Assembly: GCF_018139145.2 (NCBI RefSeq)
Contig: NC_059473.1
Span: 68,554,707 to 68,618,706, forward strand
DNA from: Gymnogyps californianus
Lineage: Eukaryota; Chordata; Aves; Accipitriformes; Cathartidae
DNA: 64,000 bases
Direction: 5' to 3'
The notes below the pieces were generated by a model. It made no database searches, was not told the origin of the DNA, and saw only the letters and a program-made list of their open reading frames with translations. Of this stretch, positions 40,118 through 50,900 are shown in pieces. Position numbers and translations under genes: made by a program. The first letter of the stretch is position 1; each line of letters begins with the position of its first letter.

Positions 40118-43100
40118 AAAGAAAGGGGGTGCCACCTCGCCTTGTAACAGTGGTATTTTTAGCTCCCAGCTAGCTCAGGCAGGAATTTGGGGTGGGTGGG
40201 AGGTTTGTTTTCTCTTCAGGAGATCAAAGGCCTTGGCCTCGATGTCGCGTGTTTTCTCAGCAGGCTGGGACATTACTGACCGACTGGGGGCCCCACAGAA
40301 CAGGCACCCAATGTTGGTCTGATGGACATGGCACTCCCGGGATCACCTTCAAAACCTAACACAGACACCTGTACTGCCACCCTGCAAAACACGGCTTTGT
40401 AACCTGCACTGGAAAACACACTGAGGATGGGTCCTAGAGACTACATTCTTTTAGCCCTAAAGGTGGACTCGTAGCCTGAGGATGTGGAGATGGCTCCTCA
40501 TGGAGTCATGTGCCTGCCCTGCCCAGCTCGGCAAGGCTTGTGAGCACTGTGTGGGGAAGGGACTGAGCTGGGAGACCTCTCCAGCCCGCCTTGCTGACAG
40601 GCTTCGTAGCCCCCCCCAGCCCAAGACCCCATACCATATGCCACTGTGAAACCCTTGGCATCAGGGTGTGACTTCTCAAACCAGGATAACGCCCAAAGCC
40701 AGATCTGCTCGGCTGACGGGCTTCAGCAGCTTCAACAGTGTTTGACAAGAGCCACCAATTTGTGTTTGAATCACACTCCAAAGAAATCTTTGAACAAACA
40801 TACCAACACTGTGTGGAAACGACCATGAAACTGCATTTGCTGACCGAAAATGCCAGTATCTGAATTTTTCCCAAGAAAAATTGCAATAGTTTTATTTTTT
40901 GCAAAAGCATTCTTTTTGTCTGGTTCACGCTATTAATAATCCATGCTATCTCAGCACAAATGACTGACTATGGACATGCTCCTGTTCACATGCTGAGACA
41001 TCAGGTATAGACTCACTCTGAGACGGTTACACCATGGTGCCACCTGGACCTGCTCCAAACCACATGAGAAAAGGGCAGTGTGATAAGGGTGAATATCATC
41101 AGCTTCACAAAGGACCCTACTGTTAAAGTCAGTAGGAAAGATCTTCCAAGAGAGACAGATAGAGATCAGATGTCTTATTTTCCTCTAAACCCACCTCCAA
41201 AATTTGTTTACCACCTCAGGTTCTTCATAAGTGATATTCCTTGCACAGCAGCTTTTGTCTCTCATCCCATCACACACATTCCTCTCTTTCAAAGACAACT
41301 TTTTAATCCTAAGACACTGCTGCAGAAATGCTGCAGTTTTGTTGTTGTTGCGAAGCTATGAATACAGGGCTGTGAAATTTCCAACATTCATAACAAGTTC
41401 ATTTGAGTCTTTGACTTTTTTTCTGCCATTTTTAGTTAGACCACCCTGAAATACCTTTAGATGCATCAGTTAAGTTGTTGAAGTTCTCCTGACTTAGTTT
41501 CTGTTGGAATTCAGCTTCATTCCAATAGATGGGACAGAAATTTGGAAGGTACATACATTTCCAAGAAACACAGACCCTATCAATTCCCAGTCAAATTTAG
41601 GTTCCCAGGTGCCCCAATTACTTTTTGAAACCGGACTTTAGAATCAAAGTCTATTTCTAATTACAAAAGTTATTTTTCCTAATGCCAGTGTATGAAGCAA
41701 CATCATCTGATACTGATGAGTTGTTCTTTGTCTAAGTAGATTATCATCATTATCATCATACACAACCTTCAGAAATTCATACTCTGAATGAGCTTCCACT
41801 GTTTTGTGCAATATTGTCTGTTTCTTCACTTATTCTATAAATCTCCCACCCATATTTAAATAAAATACATGCACAATTCCTGAACAAGGAGGTTTTGTAC
41901 AACAGTATTTAGTATTAAGACATTAAAGGAACAAGCCTAGACACATGCTGAGCATCATATCATTCCTTGTCCCACCACCATCCATACACTATAGCTGGAT
42001 AATTTCACTATGGCACCAGAAGGCCCTGCTTTTCATTAACCGAAAAGAAATCTTCTGTCACCCCCCTAAAGTCAGAAATACTGTTGCCTTTTCTCCTGCA
42101 CAGGATATGGTACAGCTCTTTCTGAAATCTTCAGACTTGCTGACAGAGCAAAAAGCAAGGAGCCAGATAACTCCCTTCCCCCTCCAAAAAAAGGCTGTTG
42201 AGCATACCTAACAGCCCAGAGCTTGCCAATTTTTCTTCCCTCTTAGCACAACATCTCTAACAAATGTACATGTCATATCTTTTTTAAAAATTCACATGGA
42301 AAAAAATTTAAACCAAATGTCACATGTTCAAATGGCATTTCAGTTATACAAAAAAGTTGTCTTCTTTTAGGTTACAAGATGGTGGTTTACAAGAAGTAGG
42401 GCTGTATGGTGAAGATATTAAAGCACTGAATTACAGGTCAATGTCTGAGGGAGTTGATATTAATATAGCCAAAAAAAGAAACTGTGCTTTCAGTTGAGGT
42501 TTGGAATAAGTGGTGAGGCAGTGAAGCAGAGATACAAGGCGGCTGTTTTGGATGGCAGGAGCTTAAGAGAAGGTGATTCTCAAACCAGTGGTGTTTGGAA
42601 AGGACCGAGAAATCAAGACGTAGCCAACCTAAAAGAGCAAGAGCAATGGCAAGGAGATAAAGGTAGGAAGGACTTTCTGAGAAAGAATGGTAGAAATTCA
42701 GGGAGGACTTTCAAAATAGTACAGAAACATGTAATAACATTGTAAACATATTAAAGAGTTTTAAAGAAGAAAACAGGTCCATAATCCTGATGTCTCTCTG
42801 TTGATAACTGACGTGCAGTAACAAAGGTCACAGACTCACTGTTTCCAACAAAGGGCACCATTCCACACTATAAAGTCCAATTTCTGGAATATTGGATGAA
42901 AGATTATTTTTGGAAACATAAACTGGGAAATCATTGAGGTCTCTTTTGTACACTGATTTACCAGCTTTTCCAAAGAGCAATATAAGAAGCGTTTATGAGT
43001 TCCTATCAAATATGGCTTCATTTATTTGTCAGAAAGTTCACAGAAAGTACAGGAAGTGAGCTACTTTATTGCTTACATCAAGAGTGGGGGCTGGGAGCAA

Positions 43101-43180
43101 ATCTGTCCCCACATCCTTCTGCAATAGCTGTATTGTCTGAAAAGAGAAAGTGGGGGGGAAGGGGGGAAGCAAGAGAAAAT
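40118..43180. other. unique noncoding DNA, no gene seen
   Basis: No gene or recognisable repeat. A minus-strand open frame of 140 codons (40,506-40,928) lies across a GC-richer patch and matches nothing I know. Confidence 0.5.
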
Positions 43181-43425
43181 GAGGAAGAAGAGAAGAGAAG
43201 AGAAGAGAAGAGAAGAGAAGAGAAGAGAAGAGAAGAGAAGAGAAGAGAAGAGAGAAGAGGAAGAGGAAGAGGAGAAAAGAAAAGAAAAGAAAAGAAAAGA
43301 AAAGAAAAGAAAAGAAAAGAAAAGAAAAGAAAAGAAAAGAAAAGAAAAGAAAAGAAAAGAAAAGAAAAGAAAAGAAAAGAAAAGAAAAGAAAAGAAAAGA
43401 AAAGAAAAGAAAAGGAAAAGAGAAA
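43181..43425 (+). repeat. 245-base homopurine tract, (AGAAG)n then (AAAAG)n
   Basis: The plus strand holds only A and G from 43,181 to 43,425. It starts with about 13 units of AGAAG (to about 43,252), passes through a GAGGAA-type transition, and continues with nearly 30 units of AAAAG (about 43,273-43,414). A preceding G-rich purine stretch (43,152-43,169) extends the bias. Long frames through it encode only Lys/Arg/Glu or Phe/Leu/Ser repeats and are artefacts. Tracts of this kind with mirror symmetry can form intramolecular triplex (H-DNA), stall polymerases and vary in length between individuals. Confidence 0.95.
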
Positions 43426-43559
43426 TACAAATTGGCGTTTCTGTGTAAACACATTGCACTTGGAAAAGCCTTCCTCATTAGCTTTCAGACATTAAAAGAA
43501 TCTGTGTTCCTTGTTAAAAGAATAAATCTTGGCAAACTACCATTGTGACAGAATGGGAT

Positions 43560-43936
43560 GTATCTGTGTCAAATTATGAACCCTGTGTTGTATTAAGAGT
43601 GCAAACAAGCCAGGACATGCCCAATTACAACCTATTACACTGATTTCATATGGCTGCCGGACCTAAAAAGGCTTTTCGCACCTCAATAAAAGGCTAATGC
43701 CCGTAAAGCCTACATCCCCTTGATTTGGGTATGCCTATAGGAGCGGGTGCAAAGCGACACAAGTGAACTCTGCCCGTATTCGGAGCTAGCCGGAGAGGAG
43801 CCAGCTCTGGTACAGAAGCCACGTAGGATATGTCTACACAGTCGATTGCAGGCAGATGTGAGCTCCCTTCGCCAGCAGTCTGAACTAGCAGGCAGAGTTG
43901 TAGCCATGTTTACTGTGGCACAGAGTCATTTTTGAA
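43560..43936. mobile_element. possible ancient short transposon (MITE-like)
   Basis: A block with more CpG than its flanks. 'gggtatgcctatag' at 43,727 and 'ggatatgtctacaca' at 43,826 are two versions of one motif in direct orientation, and gagctagc...gccagctc forms a small inverted repeat between them. The phrases 'atatgtctacac', 'cagatgtgagctc' and 'gagctagcc' resemble, from memory, a short nonautonomous repeat common in turtles and crocodilians with gggtatgtctac-type ends. No transposase is present. Borders are guesses, and no flanking duplication was found. Confidence 0.3.
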
Positions 43937-46249
43937 AGAAACAGAAAACAAAAAACAACAGCATTTTAGGTCCTGGTCCTGCCTTCCTCATAAAGCTCTG
44001 GGTTTGGGCCTCTCCTTGCCTATACAATTTGCATTGTACTGCCAGACAGGGCTTATTAGTTCAGGCTCAGTGCTTTCCTAACTGCAGTTTTGCAGTCTCC
44101 AGACCATATGTGCAACAAACGCTGCCTGCAAAAGACACGCACTCATACATTAGTACACCACCAATCTTAAACTAGCTAAGCAAAGCCACTCTGCAGCTTC
44201 CAAAATAAAACTAGCCTGGTCTAGCAAGATTGGGAGAAGAATGCAGATTTTTGCATCTATCCAGATATGCCCAGAAATGCCCACCTTTGGCTTGCTGTCG
44301 CTGCTCCGCTTACGTGGAATAAGAGTGCAAACACTGCATAGGGGGAAATCCTACGGAAAAGCAGGATTTTGATCATTGACAGCACAGTGTCACCACTGAA
44401 TTTGAAGATTTGTAAAGGAAAGGGACCAGGAGGCTTGTGGGCTCTCTTGTCTGAAAATTACTGCTGGTTACATTAGTGTTTCATTGAGCCTCAGCTACGG
44501 ACTAGGAACCCCATTGCACCCAGTGCTGTGCCACATACTTCCAATGAGATTATGAACGAATTAAAGCAGACAGGGGAGCGCTAGGAGGTTAAAGACATTT
44601 TTGATCAGCAGGGTAGGCAGTGGCCTGAGCACATCAGTAGCCCTGTCATATCTACATATTAGGGAAAGAATGAGCTTAGGTTTGAGGGCTCTGAGTCTCA
44701 GGACTTGTTTATAACATGATATATAACACTCCCAAGTGCTGTAAAAGTGAATGATTCACTTTATGTATTAAATTTCTTTGCTGAGCCCAGCAAAAGAGTT
44801 AAACAAGAAGCTATAGCTACACAATGTCTGGTGCAGAGGTGTGGGATGTGGCACGTGTAAGTAGTGGGTAAGTAAGTAACTAATGTGTAAGCAAGTAATT
44901 AACGGAAGTCTGAAATATCTCTGTAACACTGTCAGGGTTTTTTTAAATCTTGATTCACACTACTTGAAACCTCCTGTAGGAATGTGCTAGCTTTAAAGAG
45001 TGTGGAGTTAGGGGGGTTTCCCAGGTGCATGAGACTGAAAAGCAAGACAAACATTCATGACCATCCTGTACTAAGTAAAACCTTGTTATTGGGACAGTGA
45101 CCCAGCAGTAATTCAAATTACTGCTCTGGCTGAGCCAGGGACTAACTTCCGATGGAGTCTCTTGTGAGAGAAGTGTTGGGATGACTCAGTCACTTTCTCC
45201 CCTCCAGAATTCTGACCTGTGTTCATGGCATGTCAATACAGAACAGGAAAACATAAATCCTAAGATTTTTAAAGCAGAGGGAGAAGGAGAAGAGGGAGAG
45301 GGAGTGTCTCCTACCCCACTCCAGAACTCGGACACCAATTTCCACAGATGGCTGTCTGTGTGTCCATCTAGGAAGTACAGCTAGTAAGAGGCTGATGTGC
45401 CCAAGCCACATACTGGAAGCAATGCTGAATAATAACCAGATCCTCTGTTGGATGGGATGTAGTGTCAACATGAGACAGGTGACCATGGAGATAGGCACTC
45501 AGCTGGACTTTAAATATCATTACTTAACTTTCATATTTTTGCTTCTTTTTAAGGAAGCATTTCACAACCAATGCCTGTCTCCTGCCAGCTTCCTCTAGAT
45601 AGCCTCATTAACTGCACATAGCTATACTAAGCAATTCATTTTTCTGCTGTCTAGATCTAGGTTAGATAAACTGCAACAAGCATCCATTTCCAGAGCTGGG
45701 AGGAGTTTGGAGGCAGCATCCTCGGTTCCCTAAGAGAGGTAACACACTGCACTACTCAGTAACCCATGACACTGAAAAACAAGGAGCATTGCCGGAAACC
45801 TTAAAAAAGAAGCTAGAAATACTAAATGCAAACCATGACATAATACTGTGAGGATGGACGATTGTTAAGTGGGAACTCCAGCATAAGTGCAGACATTTGT
45901 TCACCCCATTCTCTTGAGCAGAAAGTCAATACATAGCCAGAACCTTCTTACGGTCTTACTGTTCCTCAGGAGTAACACTTAAAAAATTTTCCCACCCTGG
46001 CAACAAAAGGTACATAAAAGTCAGGTGATAAATGTCAAGCAGCATCCAAAGAAGATCAAAATTAAGGTATCCATGAATAAGCGTCCGAGAGAAATATCTT
46101 GGCCTCTCTCTGGGAGAGTAAAACTACAGAGTAAAGCTGTGTGTATGTGTGTGCATGCTATATGGCTTATTTAATGAAGGTCTGTAAGCTCAAATTATCT
46201 TATATAATGAAATCAATAAAAGATAGTATAGAAATTATGACAGAAAGTT
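43937..46249. other. unique noncoding DNA, no gene seen
   Basis: No gene or repeat recognised apart from a short GTAAGTA-rich run at about 44,857-44,900. Confidence 0.5.
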
Positions 46250-46440
46250 ATGACGATGTGAATAACCTTATATGTTATTAATATCTGGAATAACTTTGTT
46301 CAATTCTGGCCCCTTTATACCAGAATAATAGAGTGAAAACAGAAATCCAGAGATGGGTGTTAATTATTAAACACACAGGATAATTCCCATGCAATGACAC
46401 AGTGAAAAAATTAAGACTGAAAGCAAGGACAAAGAGGAAA
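46250..46440 (+). mobile_element. ancient CR1 ORF2 fragment, strongly decayed
   Basis: On the plus strand 'tctggaataactttgttcaattctggcccc' (46,284-46,313) follows the CR1 ORF2 segment that encodes LEY-C-V-Q-F-W-(S/P). It is followed at the expected distance by 'gaaaacagaaatccagagatgg', the usual kv-Q-rra segment. The match is to old, turtle-like CR1 rather than to the younger avian copy at 25-27 kb. Both limits are vague. Confidence 0.42.
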
Positions 46441-47335
46441 CAATGAATGGTGCATATTAGTGGTTTTTGTTTACATCTAAGTAAAGCTGTAGCTGAGGAT
46501 AAGATCTCCATTTCTGGATGCCCTGTTTAGTATTGCAAAACTGCTGTTCTGAATCACAGTAAGAGCTGAAAATTTCCAACTTGTTTATAAATGAGCATTC
46601 TGAAAATACAATTTGATCCAGGCGCATCAGAATATTTCATCTGAGACTCTAAAAACATAATAATACAAAATCAAATAATGTTGAAATGAAAAAAGATTTC
46701 AAAATGAAATGCAAGATGGGATCTTTTGTGTTTCTGGAACATTTTTTCCAATTTTCTTTTGTAACAAAATTATAGTGAATCTGACAGTTTTATAAAGCAA
46801 TTTTCATTCCAGCAAAAATACATTCTCTACTTGAATTTGGTTTTATTAATAGAGCTGTGGCCAACTATATTCCTACTACTCATTCATTTGAAAAAAAATA
46901 AAAGAAAGAAGGATATCCAACAAAATTATCAGGCAAAATATTTAACACCAATAAAGGCAAGTACAGCCATAAAATACAGCTGAATCCAGAGTCTTCATAG
47001 GAATCAAAAACAGATGAGAGATTTAAAATGAGTAATGAGCATAGGCAGAGTTGCAGTAGAAAACATTTACAAAAAGAAAGATACCATCTAGTGCATATGT
47101 CAAACGTTAACTGATTAGGGAGAAACTTTCTCTACAAGCAAGTTATTCCTGACTGCCTGCTATGGTATTTTATGCACTTTCCTGTGAAGTTTCTGGTGCC
47201 CCTCAGAGACAGCTAGCATATGAACGGACAGATGGCTGGCCTGCTGCTGTTTGGCCCTATCTCTGTTACTGTGCATCCTAAAAGAAGTAGGGGAGATGTT
47301 TTGCAGGTTTCATTGCTGGAAGATCCATTTCCCAC
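46441..47335. other. unique noncoding DNA, no gene seen
   Basis: AT-rich sequence with no recognisable feature up to the LTR. Confidence 0.5.
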
Positions 47336-47950
47336 TGTCCTGGTTCCAGCTGGGACAGAGTTAACTCTCTTCTTAGTAGCCGGTACAGTGCTGTGTTTTG
47401 CATTTAGTGTGAGAATGATGTTGATGATAACACACTGGTGTTTTAGTTGTTGCTAAGTAGCGCTTATCTTAAGTCAAGGATTTTTTCAGTTTCCCATGCT
47501 CTGCCAGCAAGCAGGTGTGCAAGAAGCTGGGAGGGAGCACAGCCAGGACAGCTGACCCGAACTAGCCAAAGGGGTATTCCATACCATAGAATGTCATGCT
47601 CAGTATATAAATGGGGGGGAGTTGGCCGGGAGGGGCAGATCGCTGCTCGGGCATCGGTCAGCAGGTGGTGAGCAATTGCATTGTGCATCACTTGTCTTTT
47701 CTTGGGTTTCATTTCTCTCTTTTTTTTTTGTTATATTCCTTTTCATTACTATTATTATTATTATTATTATAATATTTCAATTATTATTAGTTGGTATTAG
47801 ATTTTATTTTACTTTAGTTATTAAACTGCTCTTATCTCAACCCACGAGTTTTGCTTTTTTTTTCCCAATCCTCCTCCTCATCCCACTGGGAGCGGGGAGG
47901 GGTGAGTAGCTGCATGGTGCCTAGTTGCTGGCTGCGGTTAAACCATGACA
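47336..47950 (+). mobile_element. solo LTR (copy B) of an avian endogenous retrovirus
   Basis: A 615-bp plus-strand LTR of the same family as 39,475-40,112. It begins TGTCCTGGTTCC and ends AAACCATGACA. TATA box tatataa is at 47,604-47,610 and ATTAAA at 47,820-47,825. I count about 16 differences from copy A over the first 365 aligned bases, mostly transitions, so roughly 95 percent identity there. The R region differs more: copy B has an ATT-repeat (about 47,746-47,775), whereas copy A has CAAAA repeats. The flanks cccac (47,331-47,335) and ccccc (47,951-47,955) agree at four of five bases, an imperfect 5-bp duplication. No internal viral genes are adjacent. It is a separate insertion, not the partner LTR of copy A, since the two are inverted and have different flanks. 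Confidence 0.88.
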
Positions 47951-50900
47951 CCCCCACACCCTCTGTCCCCAAACCTTTGCATCTGCTGTTTCAGAATCAT
48001 TCAAAATTTGGCTCACAATCCAACAACTCATTCGTCCATAATCACACTGCTTGGAAAGACCTCTTTTGGAGATAGTTTTCACTGAACCACTTCCAGAGCT
48101 CCCCCGTTTCCTCTGTTAACATAGGTCTAGCCATTTCTTTGTACTTTCTTTACGGTGTTTACTTATTCAGATGACTTTTATGTCACGGCTTGCAAGTCTG
48201 CTCGTTCCTTTCAGCAGCATTTCCTCCTCTTGTTTAAAACTTGCTGAGTGCCTTCTTACATTTATGAGGGAGCCCATCTACAGTTCAACCAGAACACTAA
48301 ATATATTATATGTTCTGTTTATTACATGCCCTGGAGAACTGTATTTAACAGTGCAGATAAAAAAAATTGGCTATACTGTTCTTTAAAGGAAAGAATTAAG
48401 GGGGAAGCTCACAAAAGTGCAATTCTTACAGCCAGTCAGGCAGACGCATTTATCTGTTTCTCCAGCGTTACCTCACAGGCAGTAAGACACTTAGCTGCAA
48501 AATTTATCAGCTATGAGGTCATTAATAAAGCTGGTCAGTCTCAGTAGTCACTTTAAAGATGATAGTGCTCAGCGATAAAGTAAAATACTAGAAGATAGTT
48601 TTGTTATATGTAAGTAGCTGAGTTATGATTTTGTAGTTTAAAGGATTTTGACAATGCTTTCTTTGAAATTTCTGGCCTATATTTTCAGTCAAGGAGCCAT
48701 TTACATATTCATCTCTTTCCATCAAGCTGGCTTTAAGAATCAAGTAATACGAGGGAGTCCTCGCCAAAGAATATAAAAGAAAATGCAATAATTTAGATTT
48801 ATAGTAGAGCTGGTATGGCTTAGCTTGGAGAAATCTCACCAGGCAAGCAGGCTCTTTTCCTTAAAAGAAAGCTCTTTAAGGTTGCAAGCTACGGAGAGTT
48901 TTACCAATATCCATGGAAAATTCTGATATGAAAGTAGGAAAGCAGCAAAAATTTAAAAGTCTAATTATAAGCTATGCTGTCAACACTGTCTTTATGCAAG
49001 CTCTTAGCTTGTGCCCACTTCAACACTGCCCAAATTCCCACTTGAAGGAGCCAAGGGACAAGTGTCCCCGCATGGAGCTGTCATATATAATGTAGCAAAG
49101 ACAACCTGAAACCGTCTTGTTCGCTAGTGGGAAGGTTTGTGGATCACACCCTTCAGCTGAGCTCACCCACAAAGAAAGGGTTAACTTGCATGTGTGTCAG
49201 GCTCAGAGCCCACACACAGACACCGTAGTTCAGCCGCAGTTGGTAAGCTCCAGTGAACTCAGTGTGCGTGTAAGTGCTTGAGGCAGCCTCATATTCAGAA
49301 ATGTGGGACACACAAAACTCCCGATGATCACAGTTGCAAATGGTCAAGCATCTTAAAACCCTGCTCAGGCTCCTAAATAGAAGTGCTCTGGTGAATATTC
49401 CCCTGGACCAAAAGGTTTGCATTAACCTGCACAGGACTGGTGGGGGCTGCCTTCTCGCAGCCCCCTCTGCCTCCTGCCCATCTTTTCACACCTGCACCAG
49501 CAACAGACTCTCTGCCCCAGTGTACAGAAGCTGCTTCTTATCAGAGTCTTAGATATACATATCCTAGAGCTACAGGAAAATTGCAATCCAAATTGTGCAA
49601 ATTGAGGGCCACGTCTCTCACAAGCCAGGCAGAAAACTGCCAAATGCTTGAAGGTATATTTTCACAGTTAACGCACACAGCAGATTAGTTTCAAATCAGC
49701 TGCCTAATCAGGGTTCCCAGGAAGGCTGCAGGCACATTTTTCAAAGATGAAGAGAAAGGTTTTCCTGCCATTTTAACTACAGTCGTTATGAAATCCCGGA
49801 GCACAGGGCTGGTGAGGTGCAGGGTGGGTTTCTCCCCAGCGTGTTCCTTCTCTTACATTTCAGGCTGCCCCCTTTCTCCCAAGAAACTCTAAATGCAACA
49901 TGTATCTTCTTACCACAGTATTTTTTTTTTCTTTTCTCATTTTTTCTTTCATGAAATCAGATGCACTTCTCCAAATACTACGTCACACAAGAGTGATATT
50001 TAAGTGTTATTTACATCAAGTATCCAACTGAACAGGGGAAAGAAAAAGGCGAAAAAAAACCCCTCTGCCACATTTTTTAACTCGATTATACCATTGCGCT
50101 CGTGTCCTAATTGTTTTACCTTCTTATTGAGATGATAGACCACAAAAGGAATTACTGTATAGGTATCCCACACTTCAGCTTATTAAAAAGCCTCTCAATT
50201 TCCTCCTTCAGTTTAAAACTCACGATATAGGAGTGCTCACCATGGGGACCCTATGTAGGACACCGCACTATGTAAAACCATCTCTGAAATATATTTCTCT
50301 AAATTTAGAAGTAGTCCCTGCAGACTTATATGAATGCATCTTTTCCCAGACGCAGAGCCCTCCCTGTTGTCTTTATTTGCAAGCTGTGGTCTGCCTGGAA
50401 GCAGCCACAGGCCCTCAGCCCCTTTGCTGCTGGTGCAGAGCGAACTGCCCAGGAAGGCAGGCGGCTGGGGTCTGCAGGGTGCCCTCTGTGCCAGAGGTCC
50501 AGCTGAGGGGAAGGACACGGAGCGAGGACAGCATTCCCACTCGCGGCCATGACAAACATCTTCCACGCCCCTACCCTGTCAGCAAAGAGCTTCCATGAGG
50601 CAGTGGCTCTCTGAACCTACCTGAAAGCCTCTTGGAGAGCTTTACCAACTTTTAGGGTTTAGTCTAATTTGTATCCTTTTCCTCTGTCTTGCGTAGCCAG
50701 AGAAGGTGCATGACCCATGCATTTGACTGGGATGGAAAGAAGCCGCTGTCCCTTGGCCATTTCCTCTGACCAGTGTTGTTTCCTCTGGTCAGAGACCCCT
50801 TCTCTTCACAGCCTGCTGTAGGATTATTTACTCTACCTTCTGGAAAATCCATCATTGTTCCGTAAATAAGATAATGAGTTTGCTGTAAAGCTGACGCTGG

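Noticed and set aside
43038..43495. Long open frames of 124-166 codons on both strands
   Set aside because: They run through the AGAAG/AAAAG tandem repeat and encode only Lys/Arg/Glu or Phe/Leu/Ser repeats; they are artefacts of low complexity.
40113..47335. A complete provirus between the two LTRs
   Set aside because: The LTRs are in opposite orientation, have different flanking bases and enclose no gag, pro, pol or env-like frame.
49240..49290. A seventh copy of the dispersed short motif
   Set aside because: Only the gtgcgtgtaagtgctt part resembles the tail of the motif; the core is too degraded to claim.
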